9,235 nt of DNA from an uncultured Chromatiaceae bacterium. Lineage in GTDB: Bacteria > Pseudomonadota > Gammaproteobacteria > Enterobacterales > Alteromonadaceae. Under the pieces are notes generated by a model. That model saw nothing but the letters and a program-made list of their open reading frames with translations. It did not search any database and was not told the origin of the DNA. Where the stretch lies: the NCBI GenBank assembly GCA_946481195.1, contig CAMLNG010000118.1:1-9235 (forward strand). Reading direction: 5' to 3'. Within the stretch, counting starts at the first letter, position 1; the number at the start of each line of letters is the position of its first letter. Both the position numbers and the translations under genes were made by a program. Of this stretch, positions 1-6,211 are shown one piece after another.

Positions 1-1218
1 CACGACAATCGAATCATCAACCACCAGGCCAATCGCCATAACCATCGCCAGCAAAGTCAGCAGATTGATAGAGAAATCCAGCGCGTACAGCACAGTGACT
101 GCGGCAATCAGCGCCACCGGGACAGTGATCGCCGGGATAAAAGTGGCACGTACACTGCCTAAAAAAGCAAAAATGACCAACACCACCAACACCATGGCGA
201 TGCCGAGCGTGACATACACTTCATGGATAGATTCGGCAATAAACAGTGAGGAATCATAGCCAGGCACTATGGTGGTCCCCTCTGGCAGACTGGCTGAAAT
301 TCTTTCTACTTCGGCGCGGACATTTCGCACCACGTCCAGCGTATTGGCTTTGGACTGTTTAATAATGCCAATCCCCAGTACGTTTTTACCGTCACTGCGG
401 AATTCACTTTCTTCATTCTCGGATGCCAGCGTTACATCGGCGATTTCGCCGAGCCGCACCAGATAATTGTTGTCACCTTTTTTCACCACCAGCCGGCGAT
501 AGTCGTCCTGCGTTTTGTAAGTGCGGATCACCCGGACAATAAAATCGCGGTCATGCGATTTGACGTTGCCGGCCGGCAACTCGACGTTTTCATTACGCAG
601 CACGTTTTCAATATCAGCGACTGTGACATTACGCGATGCCATCGCATCTTTGTTCAGCCAGATCCGCATCGCGTATTTACGTTCACCGCCAATTTGTAGC
701 CGCGCCACACCATCGACCACCGAAAACCGTTCGACGATGTAGCGGTTGGCGTAATCGGTCAGCTCCAGATTGGTCATGGTATCGCTGTTGAGTAAAAACC
801 AGGCGATGGTATCGTCATCCCCGTTGGCCTTCACTACCTGCGGCGGGCGCGCCTGGTCCGGCAGTCGCTCCATCATGCGCGATACGCGCTCGCGCACGTC
901 GTTGGCTGCCGCGTCGATATCGCGATTGACGTTAAATTCGATTATCACATTGGAGCGGCCAACCCGGCTGCTGGAGCTGATGTTGATAATGCCTTCAACG
1001 CCGCTGATTAAGTCTTCCAGTGGCTGGGTAATTTTCGATTCGACAATTTCGGCCGAAGCACCCGGGTAATCAGTACTGATAGTCACTACCGGTGAGTCGA
1101 TATCCGGATATTCCCGCAGCGGCAGCATGCTGAAACAGACAATGCCAAAAATCACCAGTACCAGATTAATGACGGTGGCAAATACCGGTCGTTTGACCGA
1201 CAGATCAGACAGCAGCAT
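1..1218 (-). CDS. AcrB-like RND efflux permease, HAE1 type (N-terminal 406 residues; gene runs off the left edge)
   Basis: Inner-membrane proton-driven pump of a tripartite drug/hydrophobe efflux complex. The frame stays open from the ATG at 1218-1216 to base 1. Translation shows the typical N-terminus (residues 1-10 MLLSDLSVKR), TM1 at about 11-30, then PLREYPDIDSPVV and YPGASAEIVE, as in AcrB/MexB-type pumps. The porter (pore) domain follows to about 330. TM2-TM4 follow, with the visible part ending in GLVVDDSIVV. Asp401 and Asp402 match the proton-relay pair of AcrB TM4 (D407/D408 there), so the pump is probably active. GGAG at 1231-1228 lies 9 bases before the ATG, inside the end of the adaptor gene, and only 3 bases separate the two genes, so they form one operon. 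An RND permease is about 1030 residues, so roughly 60% is missing here. Substrate cannot be told from this part. Family call is firm. Confidence 0.95.
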   Translation of the reverse strand, partial: MLLSDLSVKRPVFATVINLVLVIFGIVCFSMLPLREYPDIDSPVVTISTDYPGASAEIVESKITQPLEDLISGVEGIINISSSSRVGRSNVIIEFNVNRDIDAAANDVRERVSRMMERLPDQARPPQVVKANGDDDTIAWFLLNSDTMTNLELTDYANRYIVERFSVVDGVARLQIGGERKYAMRIWLNKDAMASRNVTVADIENVLRNENVELPAGNVKSHDRDFIVRVIRTYKTQDDYRRLVVKKGDNNYLVRLGEIADVTLASENEESEFRSDGKNVLGIGIIKQSKANTLDVVRNVRAEVERISASLPEGTTIVPGYDSSLFIAESIHEVYVTLGIAMVLVVLVIFAFLGSVRATFIPAITVPVALIAAVTVLYALDFSINLLTLLAMVMAIGLVVDDSIVV

Positions 1219-1221
1219 TTG

Positions 1222-2298
1222 TTATTGCTCCGCTCTGGTGATCACCACGCCGGTGCGTAGTTTTTGGCTACCTTGGGTGACAATCTCATCACCGGCTTTG
1301 AGGCCTGAGACCACTTCAACTAAGCCGGGCAAACGCTGGCCCGGGATAATCTCAACCTGACGGACTTTATCGTCAGCCTCAACCACAAAGACATAATGCT
1401 TGCTCTGCAGGGGCAGCACGGCTTTTTCCGGAATTTGCACTACGGCCGTTTTTGCCAGTTCGACATGCACGTTCAACAGCATACCGGGCCGTAATTTTAA
1501 ATCGGCGTTATCGATCACGGCATGGACTTTAACGGAGCGGGTGACCGGGTCAATACGTGGATCTATTGCTTTGACTTTACCGGTGAACAAGTGCCCGGCA
1601 TAGGCAATATTGTCGGCACTGACCGGCATATCGGTTTGCAAGGCGGCGAGGTAACGCTCGGCGACGTTAAATTCGACGCGGATCTTGCTGATATCATCCA
1701 GTGTGGTTAATTCAGTGCCACTGGCCAGATAAGCGCCATTACTGACCTGACGCAGGCCCAACACGCCATCAAATGGCGCATGGATCACCAGCTCGCTGAG
1801 CCGCGCTTCCAGCGCATCAAGTTGCGCCTGGGTGGCGTTTACCTTCGCCTGCTGCTCATCCAGTAACGATTGGGCACTGGCCTGAGTACGGGTCAGGTTT
1901 TTCAGCCGGGCTAACTGGCGGTTTTGTTCCGTCATCAGCGCTTTTAGTTCGGCAATGCGGGCGCGTTCTTCGGTGTCGTTAAAGCGGGCAATTAAATCAC
2001 CTTTTTTTACCGGTTGGCCTTCGCGGATATTGAGTTCGATCAGATAATCACTGCTGGCGTTGACGATACGTGCTGAGTCATAGGCCAGCGCAGTACCTAA
2101 GGCATCGACTTTGCGGGTGATTTGCGCACTTTGCACCTGATTGGTGGTAACGAAAATACTGCTGTCGGTGCGGCGGTTTTGTTGTTCCGGCGCCGCAGTG
2201 CGCCAAAACAGATATATTAAAAAGCCGGTCAACAGCAACAGGAGGATCCAAATCAGGCGGGAATGTTTATTCAATGTCAAAACTCCGAACGGTGTCAT
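1222..2298 (-). CDS. RND efflux periplasmic adaptor (HlyD/membrane-fusion family)
   Basis: Adaptor linking the RND permease to an outer-membrane channel; 358 residues from the first ATG. One membrane anchor at about 14-32 (LIWILLLLLTGFLIYLFWR) follows a short basic N-terminus. There is no lipobox, so it is anchored by a helix and not lipidated. The lipoyl/barrel-sandwich halves are at about 75-107 (NIREGQPVKKGDLIARF) and 169-203 (LVIHAPFDGVLGLRQV). They flank a Gln/Ala/Leu-rich alpha-hairpin at about 108-168. A beta-barrel (about 205-285, ending in LRPGMLLNVHVEL) and a membrane-proximal domain to the C-terminus complete the standard order. The start is uncertain: codon 9 is a TTG (2274-2272) with GGAG at 2286-2283 placed 8 bases upstream, better than the CAGG in front of the ATG. 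The TTG would give 350 residues beginning MNKHSRLIW. It is the first gene of the operon with the permease. Confidence 0.93.
   Translation of the reverse strand: MTPFGVLTLNKHSRLIWILLLLLTGFLIYLFWRTAAPEQQNRRTDSSIFVTTNQVQSAQITRKVDALGTALAYDSARIVNASSDYLIELNIREGQPVKKGDLIARFNDTEERARIAELKALMTEQNRQLARLKNLTRTQASAQSLLDEQQAKVNATQAQLDALEARLSELVIHAPFDGVLGLRQVSNGAYLASGTELTTLDDISKIRVEFNVAERYLAALQTDMPVSADNIAYAGHLFTGKVKAIDPRIDPVTRSVKVHAVIDNADLKLRPGMLLNVHVELAKTAVVQIPEKAVLPLQSKHYVFVVEADDKVRQVEIIPGQRLPGLVEVVSGLKAGDEIVTQGSQKLRTGVVITRAEQ
2283..2286 (-). promoter_or_regulatory. Ribosome-binding site supporting a TTG start for the adaptor
   Basis: GGAG on the minus strand lies inside the longest reading of the adaptor gene and 8 bases before the in-frame TTG at 2274-2272. 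It is the best Shine-Dalgarno match near the gene start. If used, the first eight codons of the longer reading are untranslated leader. Only the spacing and match are seen; use of the site is inference. Confidence 0.4.
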
Positions 2299-2315
2299 TC
2301 AGTAAAACCTGATGT

Positions 2316-2321
2316 ATTGTA
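2316..2321 (-). promoter_or_regulatory. Possible -10 box for the efflux operon
   Basis: TACAAT on the minus strand differs from TATAAT at one position. It sits 17 bases before the adaptor ATG, or 41 before the alternative TTG. No acceptable -35 hexamer lies at 16-18 bases, so the promoter would be weak or activator-dependent. Transcription from here would leave almost no leader for the ATG but a normal one for the TTG, which mildly favours the TTG start. Confidence 0.25.
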
Positions 2322-2396
2322 GGGAATCGATGTCAGAATGGATGTCGGGAATATCGCAGCACAAGGTGGATTGGTCGTATCATTTGGTCCGGTTGA

Positions 2397-2400
2397 GAGG
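2397..2400 (+). promoter_or_regulatory. Ribosome-binding site of the 33-codon small gene
   Basis: GAGG (within GAGAGG, 2395-2400) lies 6 bases before the ATG at 2407. This is the strongest Shine-Dalgarno match in the divergent intergenic region. The GTG at 2430, which opens the longest frame of the next gene, has only an AAGG touching the start codon. The site therefore supports 2407 as the first translated start. Confidence 0.6.
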
Positions 2401-2406
2401 CAGCAG

Positions 2407-2508
2407 ATGTCAGAAAAAAAATGTGAAAGGTGCAGAATGATTCGGTTTTATCTGATCTGGACCATTCTGATGAGCATATTGATGTATTTCTACCTGAAGT
2501 CAATTTGA
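2407..2508 (+). CDS. Small membrane protein with N-terminal CxxC motif (33 residues)
   Basis: Not a family I can name. The frame encodes 33 residues starting MSEKKCERCRMIRFY. Cys6 and Cys9 form a CxxC pair in a strongly basic head (K4, K5, R8, R10, R13). One hydrophobic helix follows at about 14-30, closed by Lys31. This is the pattern of a single-pass inner-membrane peptide with its head in the cytoplasm. Evidence for a real gene: a GAGG site at ideal spacing; a stop codon that overlaps the next ATG as TGATG (stop 2506-2508, start 2508-2510); and a clean basic-CxxC-helix-basic layout that is unlikely in a random frame. It is the first gene after the divergent promoter region and is probably translated together with the DUF2982 gene. 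The CxxC could bind metal or take part in thiol chemistry, but that is speculation. Confidence 0.68.
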   Translation: MSEKKCERCRMIRFYLIWTILMSILMYFYLKSI

Positions 2509-3173
2509 TGAACAGACAGTTTTATTCCGCATCATCCCGCGGTGGCGCCGTGTTGTTTTTAAGCGCGGCGTTCATGTTTTTGCTCGGCACCCTGGTGATG
2601 GCGGTGCGCTCTGATCTGGCCAGTTCACAAGCCTGGGTACTGTGGTTTTTATTGACCGCAGTCGCGGCATTTGTGGGTATCAAAAAGCTGACTGCGCCAG
2701 TGATATTGGTCGAGGCCACCGCAGATGCGCTGATATATCACCATCCACGCGGTAGCTGGCGTTTACCCTGGCAGCAAGTTGCCCATGTGCAGCAGATTGA
2801 GCTACAAGGACGGGAGCTGGCCTGGATTGGCGTGCGGCTGCACAATTACGATGAACTGCTGGAGACCATCCCGCTACGGCTAGCCGTGCGTTTACTGATA
2901 GAACAACGGGCTGTGCTGATCGCTGCAGCAGGTGGCGCTTGCCCGACCGGGCGCTGTGCCGGCGATTTTTTAGCGGATGCGACTGAATTTCGCACCCCAC
3001 TGCGATTGTATAAAGGTGTGCAGGCGATGTTTGGCCAACGCATGGCAAATCTGCGACAGCTGTTACAAACCGATTTGTTAATTCCGGCTGACTTAAAAGA
3101 TTGTTCTGCACGCGAGTTCAGTCAGTATATCAACCGGCAACGCTTGAATTTTACCCAAGAAAACAACGGCTAG
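2508..3173 (+). CDS. DUF2982 family membrane protein
   Basis: Family of unknown function found in marine gammaproteobacteria. The protein has 221 residues. Two membrane helices (about 13-33 and 40-59) come first, then a cytosolic domain with PWQQVAHVQQIELQGRELAWIGVRL (about 87-111) and a conserved-looking block YKGVQAMFGQRM (158-169). A CPTGRC pair of cysteines is at 135-140. I start it at the ATG 2508. The frame remains open upstream to a GTG at 2430, but that start has no usable ribosome-binding site, would add a hydrophilic 26-residue tail before the first helix, and would overlap the small gene out of frame. The TGATG junction with the small gene indicates translational coupling, since the gene's own Shine-Dalgarno match is poor. 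The family call rests on length, topology and the C-terminal block recognised from memory, not on an alignment. Confidence 0.78.
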   Translation: MNRQFYSASSRGGAVLFLSAAFMFLLGTLVMAVRSDLASSQAWVLWFLLTAVAAFVGIKKLTAPVILVEATADALIYHHPRGSWRLPWQQVAHVQQIELQGRELAWIGVRLHNYDELLETIPLRLAVRLLIEQRAVLIAAAGGACPTGRCAGDFLADATEFRTPLRLYKGVQAMFGQRMANLRQLLQTDLLIPADLKDCSAREFSQYINRQRLNFTQENNG

Positions 3174-3199
3174 ACACACTGAAACCGCTGGTTCATAAT
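3171..3199 (+). promoter_or_regulatory. Sigma-70 promoter for the 111-residue gene
   Basis: TAGACA (3171-3176, one mismatch to TTGACA) and CATAAT (3194-3199, one mismatch to TATAAT) are separated by exactly 17 bases. The -35 hexamer begins on the TAG stop codon of the DUF2982 gene. Transcription would start near 3206, giving a leader of about 32 bases with GGTGA at 3225-3229, 8 bases before the ATG at 3238. This is the best promoter match I see in the window. It implies that the downstream genes can be transcribed apart from DUF2982. Confidence 0.6.
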
Positions 3200-3237
3200 G
3201 CAAAAAAAGTCCCCCAGCAGATTTGGTGAATTGACAA

Positions 3238-3573
3238 ATGAGTACATACGAAAGACCGTTTCTGGTCAGCGGCCGCAATACAATTATTCACAAGCAGAAG
3301 AAACTCGATTTAGTCATTATAAATGGTGATAACGACCCGGTTGTTCTGGTGTCGCGTACCGGTGTGAAAAAGTTTGATGAACCTGTGCCGGCAAACCGGG
3401 TTGAAGCTAAAGAACGTTATATGGAACTGGTTGATATCGGCAGCTCTGATGTGTTTGGCGAATCTAAAACATTATTGTTTGTGCAGGCCTTAAACAATAA
3501 AGAATATAAAATCGATTACAGTAAAATCGGCACTGATTTATTTATCCGGGTCCACCAGGAAAACTATATTTAA
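3238..3573 (+). CDS. Hypothetical protein, 111 residues, soluble
   Basis: I do not recognise this protein. It starts MSTYERPFLVSGRNTIIHKQ and has no signal peptide, no membrane helix and no cysteine. Alternating hydrophobic stretches (LDLVIING at 23-30, DPVVLVSR at 33-40, KTLLFVQAL at 77-85) suggest a small mostly beta cytosolic fold. The ATG has GGTGA 8 bases upstream and lies about 32 bases after a good promoter, so the start is well supported. The codons are visibly more AT-rich than those of the flanking genes, especially in the last third, which may reflect low expression or a younger gene. It lies directly upstream of the DUF342/FapA gene on the same strand, with no proper terminator between, so the two may be co-transcribed. 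No function is proposed. Confidence 0.75.
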   Translation: MSTYERPFLVSGRNTIIHKQKKLDLVIINGDNDPVVLVSRTGVKKFDEPVPANRVEAKERYMELVDIGSSDVFGESKTLLFVQALNNKEYKIDYSKIGTDLFIRVHQENYI

Positions 3574-3575
3574 AA

Positions 3576-3593
3576 CAGCTTTTCTGAAGGCTG
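3576..3593 (+). other. Small hairpin between the hypothetical gene and the DUF342 gene
   Basis: CAGCTTT and AAGGCTG pair over 7 bp (one G-T wobble) around a TCTG loop, just after the stop of the 111-residue gene. On the plus strand no T-run follows, so it is not a standard terminator. It could attenuate transcription, protect a 3' end, or be chance. The opposite strand reads TTTTAAA after the stem, but no minus-strand gene ends here. Confidence 0.25.
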
Positions 3594-3606
3594 ACAGTAC
3601 ATTCGC

Positions 3607-5349
3607 TTGCTTTCAGACCAGAATTTTGTTTCAGTAACGTCATGTTCGTTTGCCCGAAGTGATGTTGTCGTGAATAAAGTTGTTATGCAGTTCGGCAAAG
3701 ATGAAGATTTCATAGAAGTCAAAGTCGCTGTCGGATTGAATGAATTGACCACTCAGGCCGTACGTGACGCTTTGCATGACGCGGGGTACGGCCGTTGTTT
3801 TATCCTCACAGAACAAATCAATCAGCTGCTTGCTGACTATCAGGCGCTGCAAAACGACATCAAATTAAACAAACTGCAGGAAGGCGTGGTGATCCGCCGC
3901 AAAATTGCTGAGCGGCGCGACGCTGTGGTGTCTATCCAAACCGCAGCAGACGGTATGACGGCTGTGGCCGAAATTATTGCAGCCTGGGGCGGGGCACCGG
4001 TATCTGCCAATGAGCTGGTGAAAAAAGCTCAGGAGCAGGGCGTCAGCTTTGGTTTCCAAAAAGACGCAATAGTGCAGTTGGTCGGTACCGCCAGCCGGGC
4101 TGAGCCCGGCAGCAAAACGTCGCAGGTCATTGCTATCGGCCGAGTGATGCAGCCCGGTCAAAATGCCCGCTTTGAAGCTCTGGTTGAAGGTCTCAATGTG
4201 CGGCCGAACCGGCCTTTACAAGTCAGCGAGTCTAAAGCTGATTTACGTGATTTTGGTGTGATCCCATCAGTGCAAAGTGGAGACCCGGTGATGCGCCGGT
4301 TTCCACCGACCAAAGGTGTTGATGGTGTTTCAGTACGGGGTGATATCACTTTAGCACCGCCTGGCCAACAGGTTGAATGGAAGCCGGGCGAAGGTACCGA
4401 AATTAGTCCGGCTGATGCGGATTTGCTAATAGCCAGCAGAGACGGCATGCCGCGAGTCATGGAAGCCGGGGCTGCGGTGGACGAAGTCTACGCGGTTAAA
4501 AAAGTCGATCTGAGCACTGGCCATGTCCAGTTTAAAGGCGCAGTGATAGTCAATGGCGACGTCACAGAAAGCATGAAAGTGATTGCCGGCGGTAACGTTT
4601 TTATCAAAGGTGTCGCAGAGGGCGCTTTGATCGAGTCCGGCGGCGATATCCAGATTGGCGGAGCCATCATTGGTCACCAGTTTTCGGCGCAGGAACCGCA
4701 GGTTGAAAGTTACAGTACAGTGGTGCGGGCTGCGGGTAGCATTCGTTGCGCTCTGGCGCAGTATGCCCGCATTGAATGCCAGGGCGATTTTATCGCCGTG
4801 AAACAAATTAACCATTGTGATGTGACGGCACGCAGTGTCATTGCCGGCGCCGAGGATAAGCTGAACGGTAAGATTGTTGGTGGCCGTTTTTATCTTGATT
4901 TTGGCCTCAAAGCCGGTGTGTTAGGGTCATTGTCAGAGAGTTCGCTGCAAATCAACCTGAACCGGCGGATTGACCCGGTGCTGGAAAAACAGCAGGCGCT
5001 GAAACAAAATATCGCCATGGTGAAGCAGGAAATGGAACAGATCCGCCAGTCGCTGGAACAGATGAAACAGCAGGAGCGATCTGCAGCTGTGCTCGAACAG
5101 ATGAAATATCTGGTCGATGATTTCGAAGCACAAAAGGCCATAGCCCTGGCGCTGATTGAAGACGTGAAACTATTGGAAGTCGACCGGTTGAGTAAAATGG
5201 CCGAAGCGCTGGTGCTGGTGAAACAGGAAATGTATGCCGGTGTTGAGTTTCGTCTTGGGGCAGAAGTGTTACCGGTTAAACGTGAGCATGGCCCGAGCAA
5301 GATTTTATTGCAGGACAACCGGCTGGCGGTCGACCCATGGGTCAGCTGA
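3607..5349 (+). CDS. DUF342/FapA-domain protein
   Basis: Large cytosolic protein of the FapA (flagellar assembly protein A, DUF342) family; 580 residues from the first possible start. An N-terminal alpha/beta region (about 30-150) is followed by a linker, and by the family-typical PPTKGVDGVSVRGD (234-246). A right-handed beta-helix with Gly-rich rungs comes next (about 300-440: VIVNGDVTESMKVIAGGNVF, then repeats ending in GGDIQIGG). A charged Gln/Glu/Lys coiled coil spans about 458-545, and a short tail ends the protein. In Vibrio vulnificus a FapA protein helps polar flagellum assembly and is bound by IIA-Glc of the sugar phosphotransferase system; transfer of that role here is an inference. 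No flagellar gene is in the window. The start is doubtful: TTG 3607 has no Shine-Dalgarno site at normal distance. GTG 3670 (559 residues) and ATG 3685 are alternatives, the former with a partial GAAGTGA upstream. Confidence 0.88.
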   Translation: MLSDQNFVSVTSCSFARSDVVVNKVVMQFGKDEDFIEVKVAVGLNELTTQAVRDALHDAGYGRCFILTEQINQLLADYQALQNDIKLNKLQEGVVIRRKIAERRDAVVSIQTAADGMTAVAEIIAAWGGAPVSANELVKKAQEQGVSFGFQKDAIVQLVGTASRAEPGSKTSQVIAIGRVMQPGQNARFEALVEGLNVRPNRPLQVSESKADLRDFGVIPSVQSGDPVMRRFPPTKGVDGVSVRGDITLAPPGQQVEWKPGEGTEISPADADLLIASRDGMPRVMEAGAAVDEVYAVKKVDLSTGHVQFKGAVIVNGDVTESMKVIAGGNVFIKGVAEGALIESGGDIQIGGAIIGHQFSAQEPQVESYSTVVRAAGSIRCALAQYARIECQGDFIAVKQINHCDVTARSVIAGAEDKLNGKIVGGRFYLDFGLKAGVLGSLSESSLQINLNRRIDPVLEKQQALKQNIAMVKQEMEQIRQSLEQMKQQERSAAVLEQMKYLVDDFEAQKAIALALIEDVKLLEVDRLSKMAEALVLVKQEMYAGVEFRLGAEVLPVKREHGPSKILLQDNRLAVDPWVS

Positions 5350-5445
5350 AAAAGCCGACCAATCGCCTCAGATCTGCGACTTTAGCCACAGTATTCCCCA
5401 CAGCCAGCTGATAGAATGTCCATCGATGTCGCTTAGGACTGATCC

Positions 5446-6204
5446 ATGAAACTAGCTGCGATTATTACCATCTGTTGTTTACCGGCATTTGCTATGGCCA
5501 GCGAGTGTAAGATGGCCTTTCGGCATGGCATTTTAATAGCGCCTGATCAGATCCGCATTCAGACCAACTACCGCACCCAATATCAAATTAATGATGACAA
5601 GCAACTGTTTATTCAGGGCGAACTGCAAACACTGTCGCCCGACGATATTCAGCTATTACAAAAGTACAGTCATAGCCTGCGCAAGTTTGTGCCTCAAGTG
5701 GTGGGTATTGCAGTTGACAGTATGGAACTCGGCTTACAGGCAATTGAAAGTATGCTGGTTGGTGTCGGCAGTAAAGCGCAGCAGGAAGAGTGGCAGGTAC
5801 TGGTTCGCGAGACGACTTATCAGATCATGTCGCGTTTTGTCCGCAGCGGCGAGCATTTTTATCTGGCACCACAGAGCCTGAACGAAATGGATGCTTTTTT
5901 GCACGGTGAGCTGAAAAACAATTTAAATATCCTGGCAAAAAATACCGTGGGCGCGGTCTGGCAGGCGTTACGGGACGCGCTGCAACAAACCGACGATAAC
6001 TTTGAACTGAACGACAGCCGCGATTGGCAACCTTTGGAGCAACTGGTTGATAAAATCAACCTGGGGCTTGATGCCAAAGCAGAAGAGCTGGAAGCCAAAT
6101 CACTGTTATTCTGCAACCGGCTGGTTGAAATCGACCAGATTGAAACTGAATTGCAGCAAAGAGTGCCAGGTCTGGCAGCATACGATGTGGTCATCGCCAA
6201 GTAA
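5446..6204 (+). CDS. yggN: Exported YggN/DUF2884 family protein
   Basis: Periplasmic protein of unknown function, 252 residues, related to Escherichia coli YggN (DUF2884). A signal peptide is clear: a Lys2 head, hydrophobic stretch 3-16, and AMA|S for signal peptidase I after residue 18. The mature protein opens with ECKMAFRHGILIAPDQIRI, matching the family opening, and then a short beta segment where YggN relatives carry Gly-rich strands (DDKQLFIQGELQTLSPDD). A long mainly helical part follows to the end. Cys21 and Cys223 are the only cysteines of the mature chain and could form a disulfide. AGGA at 5435-5438 lies 7 bases before the ATG. A 96-base gap follows the DUF342 gene with no terminator that I can see. 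A TAGAAT at 5412-5417 resembles a -10 box but has no matching -35, so separate transcription is uncertain. Confidence 0.85.
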   Translation: MKLAAIITICCLPAFAMASECKMAFRHGILIAPDQIRIQTNYRTQYQINDDKQLFIQGELQTLSPDDIQLLQKYSHSLRKFVPQVVGIAVDSMELGLQAIESMLVGVGSKAQQEEWQVLVRETTYQIMSRFVRSGEHFYLAPQSLNEMDAFLHGELKNNLNILAKNTVGAVWQALRDALQQTDDNFELNDSRDWQPLEQLVDKINLGLDAKAEELEAKSLLFCNRLVEIDQIETELQQRVPGLAAYDVVIAK

Positions 6205-6211
6205 CAGCGCT

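Noticed and set aside
565..580. Perfect 16-base palindrome (GTTGCCGG and its complement)
   Set aside because: It lies inside the RND permease and encodes the ordinary ELPAGNV segment. One such palindrome in 9 kb is within chance, and no second copy was seen.
2430..2507. GTG-initiated 26-residue extension of the DUF2982 protein
   Set aside because: It has no usable ribosome-binding site and overlaps the better supported 33-codon gene out of frame. The ATG at 2508 forms a TGATG junction.
2680..3111. Minus-strand open frame opposite DUF2982
   Set aside because: It is an antisense shadow with no ribosome-binding site and no domain. The plus strand carries the membrane helices and the family block.
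4990..5110. Repeated GAACAGATGAAA words in the DUF342 gene
   Set aside because: They reflect heptad-like EQMK repeats of the coiled coil, not a DNA-level repeat array.
4890..5318. Minus-strand open frame rich in Ser, Cys and Phe opposite the DUF342 coiled coil
   Set aside because: It is the complement of Gln/Glu/Lys-rich coiled-coil codons. It has no start context or recognisable domain.
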